Origin: Enoplolaimus lenunculus | Lineage: Eukaryota; Nematoda; Enoplea; Enoplida; Thoracostomopsidae | Length of the DNA stretch: 64,000 nucleotides | Direction of reading: 5' to 3' | Assembly (NCBI GenBank): GCA_030248215.1 | Contig: JASANG010003667.1 | Coordinates: 186,001-250,000 of the forward strand | In this document: in pieces, positions 46,986 through 60,681 of the stretch | Position numbering within the stretch: the first letter of the stretch is position 1 | How the letters are laid out: every line of letters begins with the position of its first letter | Made by a program: the position numbers and the translations under genes | The notes under the pieces: generated by a model | Databases searched by the model: none | Told to the model about the DNA's origin: nothing | The model's input: the letters and a program-made list of their open reading frames with translations, nothing else

Positions 46986-47851
46986 TACTCGCGTTTGAGA
47001 ATACGGGCCCTAGAATATACGTTATCCCTCTTTACAATCACCGCATCGCAGCAGCATATATTCACATCTCAGAAGAACGCAAAGCCGCGCCACAGCTATT
47101 ACTTGTATGATTCTTATATGCGCTACATCATAATTCATAACTAACACTCTTACTAGCGTGCTACAATTTATTGTTCTTTTATCATTTCGCATTAGCAACA
47201 AACAGCAGATACTTGTCCATTTCAAATTTCAAGAACGAAAAACACGACGTTTAATTTCAAAACTAACAGAGTAAAACAAGACAAGTACTTTTAATAAGAG
47301 TAAAAATGAATGGTAAACTGTCGCGTTGAAATATTTACGACAATTTCCGTTCAATCTGCGTTTTAACGGTTGATTTTGACCTGGTCTGTTATCAGGTTTA
47401 TGCCACAATGGTCATTCTACAAATAATTTGGTTTGCACGGCCGGCGACATATTCTCTACAGTCTAGTGAAATCCTAATTTACATTATAATTTTGGCATGA
47501 TTAAGGAACATGGTATATAACCGAATATTTGTTTCGGGTTAAAATCAGTGTTAGTTTCCATTATCGGAAAACCACAAATTAAAATTTCGTTGTTTTTAAG
47601 TTATTCATTTTAGCGTAAATTATACAGAAATAATTCAGTTTTTCAATACAAATATAACAAAATTTCGTCCTCAATCTTGATAATTTTGGATGCTTTTAAC
47701 ATTCTTTCCATAATTTAGTTCTTAAACGGTTGAATATTTGCGTATTTCAGCTGTATTGGTAGAAAAATGCAGTCATGTTTTCAACTTTTCTTAAATATGC
47801 GCTTTCCGTTAAGTTATTTTTTATATCCGCGCGTATACACACCCTGGGGCT

Positions 47852-48339
47852 CTAAGTAATTTACTTAGCCATTTTGTCGTTTTTGAAAAGCGTACTAAGT
47901 TAAGTATAAATACTTTAGTCGTTGACTAAATATGATAGATTACAAATTAACCGTTCAGGTACAATCACCTTGGTTTAACTAGTATTGTAGACTCGCGGTG
48001 CAAAGCAAAGCTATTGCTGTGTTCTTATGACAATGACTTACATTTGGCGTTTACACGTTTTGTCCGAAAGGTAATGTATTTACTTAAGTCAGCGATTTAA
48101 GTAATTATATATTTAAGCATAGCTTAAGTAAATGCTTAAGTAAGATTTCAGAAACCCAGCCAATGTCATAACAAGGAAGTAACAGTTTTGCTTTGTATTA
48201 AGAAGACACCGTGAGTCTCCAATTTCAATTAGACTAAGGTAGGTATGTCTGAATGCTAAATTTGTAATGTATCAAATTTAGTCAGCGACTTAAGTATTTT
48301 ACGCTTTTAAAACGACAAAATTGTTAAGTAATTACTTAG
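47852..48339. mobile_element. long-TIR foldback element
   Basis: The left arm CTAAGTAATTTACTTAGCCA..TTTTGTCG is inverted at the right over more than 100 bp with scattered mismatches. The centre is rich in ACTTAAGT words. No coding frame. Confidence 0.75.
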
Positions 48340-50341
48340 CACGTACTTAAGTACTAAGTCAATGCTTCAATAGCCGCTCTATTCATCGCGAGTATAGCAT
48401 TTGTTTAACTTCGAAATGTATCGAATTTAGGCTTACATACACCGCTGAAGTAGCACATGATATGTCCGACACACTGTTAATAACACATGTTTTTCAGCGC
48501 AATACGCGGAAAATACAACATGTTTCTTATTACAAACCTGATCAAATGTCAACTTTTTGGTCGCAAAATAACCGTGCGCTAAAGGCGCAACGCACAAAGG
48601 CCTATAAAGCTAAATCTTAGGCCCCGTTTTGACCAGACTAAACAATATTTGGTTGAGTGAGAGTGATTGTGGTTGTTCTAACCTGTGATACATACCAATT
48701 TATCGTCGAAACAGCGTCTGAAACTGGTAGATTTTAAGACGATACTGGTTGCGAACTAAATTCTCCAAAGTAACTTGATTGTTTTCTGGCGTTTTGGTAT
48801 ATTCAAAATGTAAAAAGATTATAAAACACACAAATGAGCGAAATCTTTGACGCGAGAAAACCCAGTTGTCTCGTGGGAACGTTTTTAGTTGATGTGTTGC
48901 AAACTATTGGTCTGGCTTACGCTATAGCCAAACGGGCAAGTCAACAGGGGCAATGCCATCCCCCAAACAGTTTCGATTACTGTCATAGGTTAAAATACTG
49001 CATTACTGAATAATCGCTAGCGATTTGCTAATTGTATTTGAAGAAGCGATATTTGGACCATATTTAGGCAATAGTCGCACCAGTGTATCCTTTAGCGAAT
49101 TTAACTTTGGCACCTTAGACCAGCTAAAATCTAAACGAAAAGTTGTACCTACGTTCATGATTGATGTCCGGTCGGCGTACACAGTGTAATATGTTGAAAA
49201 AAGTTCAATTTGAGATATGGCATACAGAGATGCCGTTCAATTTAACACGCAGTGTCGCAGCTGACGATTAGCGAAATGTTTCGTAGGAGGCAAACTTTCT
49301 CAAAATCCCATTGGATCATTACGCCGCCGTGTCCGTTCTTTAGTCCACGAAAAACGTTTGTCATCAAAAACACACGGCGGCTTTTTAACACTTCCTCCTC
49401 ACATTTAAAGATAACGCTTAGGCTTAGGCTAGCGCTTAGCTAATGGCTTACACTCAGAAATGCTTTTCGCAGACCTAAGCGTAAAGCCTAAGTCTAAGTC
49501 TAAGCCTAAATAATGGGGGATTGCAAGAACCACAGCGGTATACGGTGGAAAATTAAGCACACTCCCCTGTCACGTAAATGTGTCAAGCAAATCAAGTGAA
49601 ACGATATTTTGCGATCCAAAAATTGTTTCAGGCTTCTCAAAGGCTAAGGAAACCTCAAACGGTTCGTTGAGGTTGAACCGTCTCGTTTCACGTTCAATTT
49701 GTAAGCATTAATTGGGTTTCTAGCGCTATTTTATATTTTATGCCCAGTAAATGACCTTATTCCTTTTAAAAGCCAGTTTCGCTGAAAATAATTGAGCGAA
49801 ACTCTTGAATTTACAACTACACAATAAAATATGATTTTGACGCAGAGTTGCTATGTGCATTCTTGCCTTGCTGATATATGTATATATAAACTTATATATT
49901 TACATAAAAGTATATATGTATATATACATGTATATTTATAAACATCACATATCAGGACACAATGGTCTCATGGTGGACCATCCAGGTCATGTCTGCGAAA
50001 ACAACGCAAAACCAAAATTTTGTGCTTAGATTTAGCTCTAAAATTGCGTTTAGCTTTGTAACGGATCACTTGTGAAATTCTGAAATCTGCCACTGTATTC
50101 GGGTGACAGAAACGATACTTAGTAGCAAAACCCGGAAAATTCCGTGAAAGAGAGAGACAAGTGAAAAGTAAACATTTTTGCTACAGTTTTGATTGGGCTA
50201 TTTGCTAAATTTCCCTACAGGTTTTTACGTGTGACGCAACGTGGCAAATCAAATCTATTTTTGTGCTAGGAGTCAGTCGTTTACACAAAAATTGCCATGA
50301 TAACTGGTGTCGGCTTGCGTTGTGTAGTCGGCTATGATTCG
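48340..50341. other. no gene seen; some repeat pieces
   Basis: Contains a family A interior fragment (49410-49510) and an AT palindromic stretch at 49868-49945 (TATATGTATATATA repeats). Confidence 0.45.
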
Positions 50342-50504
50342 TGCCCGTAGTCAAGGGGGCCAGGGGGGGCTGAGCCCCCTGGCAAAAAATTTGCCCCCCC
50401 CCCCCTAGAAAATTTTCAACCTTGCTTGCAAGTCACGAAAAACCTTTGAATGCCCCTCCTAACAATTTTTAGCCCCTCCCCTAGCATGGAGAGCTGGCTA
50501 CAAG
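50342..50504. mobile_element. family D element
   Basis: CCCGTAGTCAAGGGGGCCAG.., GGGGGGCTGAGCCCCCCTGG-like palindrome, core TTCAACCTTGCTTGCAAGTC, right end GAGCTGGCTAC. Confidence 0.7.
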
Positions 50505-51906
50505 CATGCTATGATCACGTTTGACTTGCTACCTACGGAGCTATAGGGGGGCATATGGAGGTTCAGCTGTGGTGCAAATCGTGTGCCCTAAACTTGAAAT
50601 GTTTTCATCAACCTGAAAAAATGCTCGAAATTCTCGCATGCTGCTTGTGACGATATTTCTATAGCCCGTCTAAAACTTGTGTTTCGACGTGTGATTACTT
50701 TGTTTATATTGAGGGATGCAACCGGCCCGGGCCGGCGAATTTTATGCAAGTTTGGAACAGAAAACAAAATATCAAAATATATAAACATAACACTATTTTA
50801 CTAAAAAAAGTTTTTACACATGTGTATGTGCAAGTGATTGGGATTTAAGGATTATAAACTCAGCTGCCTGCCTGTATAAAAACAATATGGCAACGGGAAC
50901 ACATGTCCCTTAAAAATTTGTTTGAAGAAACGAGTTAATGCTTAGGCTCAGGCACAATGAAGGCTTAGGCTTAGGCATGTATCGTGCTAAACCTAAGTCA
51001 GTGGGGCAGTATACAAGAGCCGAAGTCCAAGGGCGTAGCCATGTGTGTGTCTGGTGTCAACTCCTTTCGGGATTTCTGGACAGGTTTTTAGATTCGGTTT
51101 TAGTTTGGAATTAGGAAACTCGAGTTCGAAATTTTTATAGAATGTAACTTCTCTTTCCAAAAGTCTTCCTACGCGACGATCGCAGCATTTATGAAGATTA
51201 TTAGCAACTAAAGTTCAAAAAATATGTGTCTATTAAATAAACACCAAGGTTTTGTTTACCTTTTGAGATGTGCAGAGAACAGAATGATTATGTAGAAACG
51301 GTGAAATTAGCGTTAACATAAAACTTCAGTCTATCTTTCATACATAAACACTAGCGGACCCTAACTTCATGTGAAATGCTACAATTTTAACTATGCATGA
51401 ATCATTTGAAGAATAGAAATTAATTACATGACTTGGTTATAAATTTTAACCAAAATTTTTTAGCATAAAATCGTTTTTTAAATATAAATTTATTCGGTTA
51501 TCGATTGGATACAAACGCACAACAAAATTCCTTTGCAACTGGAGCCTGGAAGCAAAGGCGTCCACAGAAGTATTAACACCGGCCAGAACCACCATACAGC
51601 TTAAAATAAACTCATGGAATAAAACACTAACTTAAAAACTTCCGAGATCCATAGTATATTTTTACCAATGACACAGGACAAACTTCATGTATATTAACGG
51701 TTGAGTTACGATTTTTGTTGTCATGCAAACTGTTTCTGGTATCTGGTTGCAGGGTTGCCTAAAATATGGTTTTAACAACTCAGTCGTCTGCGCAAAGCGT
51801 ATGAACGCTTCTGGCTGCAGTTCACCAGCTCCCCTGTGTCGATATTGGAACTAAAAGGATTTCACTATCAGCAACAAAACACATTCTGTGGTTATTGACA
51901 TAGATG
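50505..51906. other. no gene seen
   Basis: Spacer with a few TTAGGCT words (50940-50995) and one GGGCGTAGCCA end (51030). Confidence 0.45.
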
Positions 51907-52312
51907 GAAGCGGGGCGACCAGTGGTCGCCTTACCCCGCTCCACCCTGCGATGGTTTTTTACTCGCTTCCACATTGGGCCGCACGAAATTTCTGTACCTC
52001 CCTTACCCCACAAGAATAGCAGTTATGGAACAAAAAATTAATAGCATTTCAGAGATGTAACGTTAATTAGCATATTTCTAAGCAATTGTTCTATGTTCTC
52101 GTGATTTTGGAAGCGGGGCGACCTGTAATCGCCTTGCCACGCTTCACCCCACGATGGTTTTTTTTCATATTCACATGGGCCCACACGAAAACTCTGTGCC
52201 TCTACCTACCCCACGAAAACAGCAGTTATATAACAAAAAATTAACAGCGTTTCAAAGATGCAATGTTAATTAGCATATTTCTAAGCAATTGATCTGTCTT
52301 CTCGCGACTTTA
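51907..52312. repeat. two tandem copies of a 203-bp unit
   Basis: GGAAGCGGGGCGACC starts both units (51906 and 52109). They share the order GGGGCGACC..GATGGTTTTTT..CTACC/CTCCC..CAGTTAT..ATTAGCATATTTCTAAGC with about 80% identity by eye. Confidence 0.9.
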
Positions 52313-55300
52313 ACCTACACAGTATAGTTTTGTCGAATTTTTGCAATCTGCCCAAATTCTCCAAGAACAATGAAAACACCTTAGCTTATATTTTAGCTAT
52401 TGTTCGTTAATTTGGCAAACGCAAAAAAGTAAAAAAATTTATAAATATTGTTCGCTGGTTATTCTCGCATACAGAAAAAACAACAAAGATCCCTAGAAAC
52501 GGTTTCCGAATCACTGGAGCAAATATAAATATGAACGACAAACAAAGATGAAATTTGCGGCTAAATTTTAACTCTCGCTTTAAACATTAATGGTATATTT
52601 TGAGCTAAAACCAGGGCAATTTTGCGTAATTTAAAAATCTGGAAAACACATTAGCTTGTACGTACGTAGCGAGGCACCATACTTTTTTAAAATTAAAATT
52701 TGATCCGTCCGTGGACGTCACCGAGCAGTATAGTACAAGAGTAATTCGCATACCATACGGACAGCGACGTTCGACGATGGATGGATATGCACGGTGATTC
52801 ACGCCAAGTATAACGACACCCATATGCTGTATTTAAAGAGAAATTTTCCGAAACAGTCATTTGTTTGTGAAAATATTTTCCATATTTCGTTGTTTTACGT
52901 CAATAAATTTATTTGCTTCTCGTCTGATAAACAATTTCAACCTGTTTGAAGAGTTTGATTCTTTGGAAGAAGCTCCTAATAATAAACAATACAAAATATC
53001 AAACACCTGATGGGGCTAAAAATTTCAAATTTCAAACGCAAACTAAAATGATGGATCAAATATTTTGTTGGTTAAAAGGTCATAACTGCAAATAACAAAA
53101 ATAACTGCCAATAACAAATCAGAGTAGAAACTGATAGAATTTTGATGCAAGTCAAGCGAACCATGTTTGTAAACAACCTCACCTGCCAAAGTTTGAATTC
53201 ACAGAAGCTGCATATTTGCTACAAATGAAATAAAATTCAAAATCATTTACGCTTCAGTTAAATCCAGCTAAAATACTTTGTGTTCTTTTAGAATACCAAA
53301 GCAACATAATATTCTTTAGATATGAATGCAATTTAAGTTAGTAAGGTAATTTCACATAAAAATTGTGATATACGAACTCACAACGTTAATTGAAGCAGTA
53401 AACTTAAGCTAATAATTAGAAACTGAATCCGTGAATATGAAGGATTTCTACTGTACGCTATTTTTTTGTTTTTTCAGTGCTTCAAACTGAGGCGTTCCAC
53501 AACCCAGTTTTCCACTGAGCGTTTTCAGATATTCCCCAAATCGCCGTTTCGCCAAAAATGGTTGAAATTTGATTTTTTTGTAGATTTTAAAAAAATTATA
53601 TTTTTGTTCTTTCGTGACAATAAAAAATGGTCAGCTACCAAAGCGGTTACAAGTCAATCAGTGCGCTACAAAGTTGAAGTTCGAACGTCCTATTTTGTAA
53701 GCCATCACTTGCTCTACCGGTCAAGCTGGATTGGCATAAGTCGCTACGGGCGTTTATATAGTCATGATACGGAAATAGCTGATCGTTTTAATACCTGCAT
53801 CACGCATAATATTCATTAATTTTACAATGTGATGGTACGCGGATGAACTTAAAAAGTTTCGCTATATATATTTTATCAAAAAACTAATCGAAATTTGAGA
53901 TTCTGCGAAGCATTTACCTGTTAATTTAGAAACATTGTGTAAAAAAATAACAGGTAAAAGCGTATTCATTTTTGGTAAACCAATACATTGATACAACGGT
54001 GTTTAAATAACAGTACCAACGGGATTATATGGTAGCTTTTAAATATGGGTATGCCACTTACTTATTTGTGTTTAATAAAATAAACTAGGGCAAGCTGTGT
54101 TTGTACCCTATTGAACTACCGCTCCCGTAGCCGTGTTGGACGGAGGTAGGATTATGGAATCTCTAGGAATTTAATAAAATATAGTTCATTTTATAAATTT
54201 CGACGCACTGAGTTCAACGGTGTCATTTTTAGCGCTGCAGGGCCCCGGTTCAATACTTATGGCCCTTTCAATTTTAACCTTTTACGATAAAAACATGTAC
54301 AAAAAATAGCAATGAAATTTGTGTCAGGAATAAACATGGTTAAGCTTATATTTTACGAACATGTAAAAGATAAATCTGTTCCAATATGTGCTAGTTTGCA
54401 CTATAATTTTGAGGGCGATAACTTCTGAACCGCTTGTCATGCAGTCATAAAAATGGCACTGTTGAATTCAGCTCGTCGAGATCTGTAGTATGCACCATTT
54501 TTATCAAAATCCCAGAGGGGTCCAGATTCCGTATCCGCCGCCGTGTAGGGCTGTCTATTAGGCCTTTCTTTGCAGCCTTTGATGGCCCTCCGTCATTCGC
54601 TTAGCTGTTGATGCGGAAAGTTTGACACCCCTAAAACATTTTTCACGTCCCTGTTATGAATACATATTCTCAACATTTCTATACAAGGATATTCGGTGCT
54701 TATATGTTTCACAATTCTGAAATCTTATAGTTTGACACCAATTTTGTGTTGATATTCCTCATGATGTTAAATTAAACTTAGCGGGATGGTTAAGTTAGAA
54801 AACAATTAAAGCCACCTCAAAGTTGTTGAATTTTAAAATCTTAGCTAGAATGAGAGACAGTAAATGACAAAACTTCAAAGAAATAGATCTGCAATTACCA
54901 ATATGCTTAAACTGTGATCTGTCTTTTCAAATTCAGCCAGTTTTGATCCCAAAAATTATTTTGTTTAAATTTTAAGATTGCACCTATTATATAAACCGAA
55001 AAATTTGATTTGTTTTACGTAAAAGGTCAGACATAAACTAAATCAAAACCATTCATTTGTGCAGCGGCAATTTTATTTTGTCTTTAATCTTTTTGCGTTA
55101 AAATAAACAAGGTTTCAGATGTTGAAGTTTTTAAATCTGTATGAAATCGGCTTAGAGTCCTAAAAAATTGGTTTTTGTGCGAACGCTTGGCAATCATTTG
55201 TTGTCGAGTGACGCAAATTTACCATTTGCAAGCTAAATAATAATGATAAATGCTATAAATTGACTAAATCAATAAATAGATTTCAGGGGCGTAAATCAGG

Positions 55301-55659
55301 ATTACATTTCGTAAGGGCGCAATCTCATCTGTGAAAATTTAGAATTTATCGCATGAATACAAAACGTTATTTGAAATAATGTTAAAAAGGCTTTTTGTTG
55401 TCTGTCTAGAGTTTTACGAGCACTGGTATACTTTCCCCAATGCTAGCAGTATTAATTTAACAGAAACAAAAGTTTTTCAAACATTAATATTTGTTATTTT
55501 CCAAAGCCTACGTTTTTGCTTAGGTTACACCTAAGGTCAAGCCTAAACCTAATCCTATATTTCAGACTATTTCATTAATACAGTCTTTATGTGGGAAGCT
55601 TTTTTGAGGAGGAAAACGATCAAGTTACATTTCTGAAAAGGATATAATATACCCATTGT
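52313..55659. other. 3.3 kb without a recognised gene or repeat
   Basis: AT-rich. The 117-codon frame at 53466-53819 (plus) has no family features and AT-driven composition. A worn family A piece lies near 55500-55560. Confidence 0.4.
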
Positions 55660-55876
55660 GGCCCATGCATTGAACAAGGCCGGAACAGTAGTATAAGTAT
55701 ATTCCTAAGTGTAAGCCTAAGCCTAAGCCTAAGCCTAAGCGTAAGGATGAGCCTATTTCTAAGCCTAAGTCTTAAGCCTAAGTCAAAGCCTATGCAAAAC
55801 ATTTAGTCTAAAGCTAAAACTGACTCTATTAACAGCACCTCCGGAAAACGATCCCGCCCTGTTCTATACATGGGCC
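55660..55876. mobile_element. family A element, best telomere-like array
   Basis: GGCCCATGCATTGAACAAGG at the left, GATCCCGCCCTGTTCTATAC..GGGCC at the right. The interior holds a nearly perfect run of five CCTAAG hexamers (55705-55740). Confidence 0.85.
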
Positions 55877-56329
55877 TCAACTGTTTACCCCGCTTCCCAT
55901 TGTGCTCACCTATGACCTTTGTGTACGGCTCGCATTTTCGGGCCCATAAATGACACGCATGTGAAAACAGTGACATGTGCATATGTGATTGCAAATGTGC
56001 ATTTCACATAAACTAAACACCACATATTTGTCCTTCTTGCGTGGACTGCAAGGTTTAGTGCATTGCAGTTTTTTTCACAGTTGTGAATGAATAGCAAATA
56101 AACCGAAAATATAAAAAGGTATTAAAGTTAAGGAAATTTAATTTCTAGATAACTGGATCCCTACGTATTAACGTAAACAACCGTAGAAACACTTGAGCAT
56201 TAACCATTACATTTAGTAATTGGCGTGTTCACTATGCCGATCATGATTTAGCGTAAAATTTGAGAGTATGGGTTGCGCTATACGTTAGTGAACCTGATGC
56301 CGGCGTGCGGTGGCGCGCGGCACTGTCGG

Positions 56330-56490
56330 TACATGTGAACGATATGTGTATGTAAAGCAAACAATGGCACACACCTTATGCGTGCACATATAGTTGGAGA
56401 AGTACTGGTTGTGAACACTAGCATGGTGTAGTGGTAGCATGATTAACTCGAACGCTGAACTTTGATTCCTGTCGCGGTCAAAAGTTTCGG
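56330..56490 (+). mobile_element. tRNA-derived SINE (copy 3), diverged
   Basis: The head, ATGCGTGCACATATAG, is shared with copies 1 and 2; then TAGCATGGTGTAGTGGTAGC (A box) and TTTGATTCCTGTCGCGGTC (B-box-like). Not a foldable tRNA. Confidence 0.55.
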
Positions 56491-56654
56491 GAAATCTATT
56501 GAAAACGGGCATATTTCGCCATTTTACTCAGAACTATCACATTCCACGATACCTTCTACCTAAACTTATATGCGATAGCTTCCATTGACAACTGTTATGA
56601 AAGAAACATTGCGGCAGCCGGTACATTTAACCTTCTGAATATTGTGAAAGTAAC

Positions 56655-56815
56655 GCAGGTCCGTAACCAGCTTTGCATAATACGAAGGGGGCTAAGAATT
56701 TTTTAATACGGGCATGAAATTATTCTAGACGAGTTATAAACGAGGTTGAAACTATTCTAAGGTGCCACAATTTTTAGAGCGGGGATCTAAACCCTCCTGG
56801 GCCTCCTCAGGCTTC
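56655..56815. mobile_element. worn family D copy, reverse orientation
   Basis: CCGTAACCAGCTTTGC.., AATTTTTTAATACGGGCAT, ATAAACGAGGTTGAAA, then GGGGATCTAAACCCTCCTGG. Confidence 0.45.
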
Positions 56816-57027
56816 GTTTTCGAGTTAAAAAAAGTAAAACAAAATTGTAACATGAAATTTCACTAGCAATTTTTATTAATATTATGACAGTTGAATAGTA
56901 GAAGACTCTGTCTAATTAGTCTAATAATAGCGAATAATCTTTTCAGCTTATACGAGCACAACATCTTTATGGGTGAACAAAAATTTTAATACGATATTCG
57001 TTGTGACAATGCTTCAAATAAAACGTA

Positions 57028-57287
57028 CTAGTGATCTGAAGCAGAGGGGGAGTGTCTAAATTTGAATCCTATTCAAGAGGAGTTTGTATCCTTAATTAAT
57101 GTTCGTTAGTGCTCAGGACTATGTGACAGTTCTGCTAGAAAGAGAATCTAGAAAAACAAGAATGTTGGGTCAAACTAAACATGGGGTGGATTAAAAATAA
57201 ATCACAGTTCTTAACCGAATAACAGGATTGGTTCCCTCTGGAGCGATAAGATAAATATCAGCCGCCCTCTTATTCGGGTCACTACAG
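57028..57287. mobile_element. family B MITE, internally shortened
   Basis: CTAGTGATCTGAAGCAGAGG at the left, CTTATTCGGGTCACTACAG at the right, TA on both sides; about 170 bp shorter than the full copies. Confidence 0.75.
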
Positions 57288-57527
57288 TATTAGCTGATTA
57301 ATTTCTTATGACCCATAGATAATAGCTGTAATGGTATGCTGTCGCAATTTCAAGTCAATGAAACTTATTTAATTCGAAACGACAATCGCTCATGAAATAT
57401 AATGAAGTTAAAGACTAAATAACAACTGACAGTTTCTTTTGTTACCTTTTAATTTAGTTTAACTATGCATTTGTATACTCCGCCCCATAAGCTTAAGTCT
57501 AAACTTAAACCCTATCCTCAGTCAACA

Positions 57528-57703
57528 TGACCCATGTAAAAATGAAGGGCGGAACGTTTTTATGTTGATCTGGAACAGAATAGACTTAGCCTTTAGACTA
57601 ATTATTTGCATAGGATTAGACTTAGGTATGTGCTCATTCTTACGCTTAGGCTTAGGCTTAGAAATATGCTTATACTATTGTTTCGTCTCTGTTCTATACA
57701 TTA
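57528..57703. mobile_element. family A element
   Basis: ACCCATGTAAAAATGAAGGG at the left, TTTCGTCTCTGTTCTATACA at the right; TTAGGC words inside. Confidence 0.65.
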
Positions 57704-58452
57704 ATCGTCTTAGTTATGCCAAAATAAAAAAATTTCAAAATCTGACAACATGACAGTGCAAATGAAATATGGTTTATTTTTCAAGACCACAGTACGTAAC
57801 GATTGTACTCAAACCTTTTCAGCGCATTGTGGAAGCTGGTATAGTGTATCCATTAAAACCAGTTGAATAGTGTGCGTTCTATTAACTATGCTTTGTCGTG
57901 GCTTTCAATGGCAAGGACGCGTAGAGTAAACAAATTCAGAGCGTGCGATTTGGCGTAGACTCGAGTCAATTTAGAACATTTAGTTTTGTGCCATTACTAT
58001 TTCGAGTACATTCGCTACTTGCAGTGTCAACATTTAAACCCTTTGGCAGTATTTACACAATCGATTGAGGAAGACAATAAAAAAGAACATCATGTTTTCT
58101 AATTTAAATAATTTTCTTGCTGAAATTTGATTTTTAGGTTCGCTAATTAACTTGAAATTGGCTAATTAATTATTAAGTAAGCTCATATTAGCATTGGTAG
58201 TATCGCATTAAACTCTTAATGTTATCCATCGCTTGTTACCGCAGTAAACAATTTTGTGAGTGGAATCATTTTTACTCAAAATTTATGCGTCGAATAAAAT
58301 TACGGTACCATTTAAAGTTTCGTCTTTTGGGTATCAAAGGTTTTCCTGCTAATCTCAAGTGCTCAGAAAGCCAAAGTGATCAATGTGAGGTCAGGTTGAA
58401 ATTGGCAGCACGGGAATGGATTGTTTATAACGACGCATTTGTTTGACCAAAC

Positions 58453-58600
58453 GGCCCATGTAAAGATTAGGGGCGGAACGTTTTTCTGTGAGATTGCTAT
58501 TGTGCAAGCTTAAGCTTTAGACAAATATTTTTTGCTTGGCTTCGGTTTATGCTTAGACTTATACTTACGATACTGTTCCGCCCATGTCTTTACATTGGCC
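58453..58600. mobile_element. family A element with perfect 8-bp duplication
   Basis: GGCCCATGTAAAGATTAGGG at the left and its inverse TCCGCCCATGTCTTTACATT..GGCC at the right. GACCAAAC flanks both sides (58445-58452 and 58601-58608). This fixes the target duplication of the family at 8 bp. Confidence 0.9.
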
Positions 58601-58608
58601 GACCAAAC

Positions 58609-60681
58609 TAACTTCGTAGACCCGCAAATTGTGTTAATACAGACATAGAGTCTCAATGAAACTACGGCAAATATGTACGAGGTATACGTAAAGTGTAAAT
58701 AAACGTTTCGGACATTTATTTGGCCAAGACTTCTAGGCATAAACGCTGCTAAAAATGCGCCTTGGACAACTGGCGCTTTCAGATCAAAGAACGGTGTTGA
58801 TTACTTCTAATTTAACGCCTTACATATTTGCCGCATATATTGCTTACAGCAAAAATAGCGTTGTCACAACTTTTGGTAGACCGCCAACCGCTTTTCCCCC
58901 CGCCTAGGCCGAAATTTCGGTATTCGCAGCTTTGCGTCACCACACTAAACACTAAATTGTGAGCAAATTGTTTTGCAACACATTGTGTTCACAAAAGCCA
59001 TTAGATGAACTCTGCTCTGGGAATTCACGGTCAGTCATAAATTTGCAATTTCAGCCGAATCAGGCGTTGAATAGAGTTTTGCGAGCTCAATGAAAAATAA
59101 TCTGACAAAAAAGTGTCAATTATTAGTAATGCCTGATGGTGCCTTTAGGGTTAATGGTCCCTGTGCGGATTGACGCCAGTCAGGCTTGCAGATAGGAATC
59201 GTTTAGAGATAGCATCAGTTTATAGGACAGCAAGAGAACTTTTTAATGCTGAGGGATGAAGGAGTTCGCATATAGCGGTGCCTCCGACCGAACTCGGCAG
59301 TAATGGACCTGATGTCGTAATTAGAATGCGACTAGCTTTGACTCGTTGCAGTGCTCAAAATCAGGTATAAAATTAAAAAAAACATAAAATGTATTATTCT
59401 TTGAAAAATAAAACAAGTCATAGAATTTAAGAATAGAAAAACAGTCTCAACACTTTACTATTAATTTTTATATCATCTGTCGAGTTTTACTAGCATCTAG
59501 CGTTTCACATAAATTTTGGCTCATGATAATTATAGTGGCTTAAACGTTGGAAGATAGGGAAACCGATTTTCTTAGAGACTGGGACACTTAGGCTTAAGCT
59601 TTAGTGTAGAGTCAGTGTTAGCGTATGTTTAGGTTCACACCAACGTTTATACTTAGGTTTAGGTTTTGTCTTATAGGCTGAAGCTTAGTGGACAAGCGCT
59701 TATAATTCACATGGATCTATATGGTTCTATAAAACAAACGCAAAGAACAAAAGGTCATGTAGAAGTGAATCGATGGAACAGCACTGGGGGTTCTTGGCAC
59801 AAGGGTCGCCTAATTCATGAACTAAGAATTATTGTTTAACATTTCATTTCCGACCGGATATTTTCAGAGTCGCTGATTATACGCGATTTCCAAAACGGTA
59901 CACAAATATTGTAATTTTGTGATTTTGACACCAAATCGTCTAGCAGTTTGAAATCCTTTCAGTTAATTTATGGATTTCGCTAGATCATTAAAAATAATTA
60001 TATATAATTCTACTACAAAGCAACGCACAACTTCATTGAGATTATTTTCAGCTGCGTAGTTCTTGCGTTTTGTCACGCGTCAGACTCTGTGAACAACAAA
60101 ATCAATTTATCGTAATCCGACTGCACTTTCACGGACTGCTGTGCCCTGATACGCAAGTGCATGCGTAAAAATTTTCTTACTTGGCTTGCGATGTTATCTT
60201 TTGAAGATATTAATTTGTTAATACTGGCTGAAGTTCCCAAAAAAATTTTATGTGAACCAAACTTTTTAACGTGGTGCTACACGGAATTGCAAGAAAGCAG
60301 TATTAGGTTTTAGACTTCTTGATGCATGACACAGCACATCAACCCGTAATTAAAATTTTTTTGACGTGCAGCGCCAGGGCCGTCCGATCCCACACGACAA
60401 ATTTATCGCCACCCTTAGACTTATCCTTAGCCTGAGACTAAAGCGAAGGTTAAAGCTTAACAATATGTTTAAGCTACTGTTACATCCTTAAAAGTATCAT
60501 TGACCAGCATAGGCTGTTTTACTCTCAACAGAACGCTTATTCAAAAGGCACAAAAATATCGCGGTAATGCATTCTATTTGGCATAATACCATAACCTAAA
60601 AACAACTAATGAGGAATCAATTAACGAACGCTAACCATAAGTTATGAAAAAACGTCACCCAAAACGTGCTACATTTTTAGC
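58609..60681. other. no gene seen
   Basis: Spacer. Drifted TTAGG words at 59588-59690 and 60410-60510 are probable family A remains. Confidence 0.4.

Noticed and set aside
53466-53819. 117-codon open frame
   Set aside because: Phe/Lys-rich composition typical of AT-rich noncoding DNA; no domain, signal or neighbouring exon.
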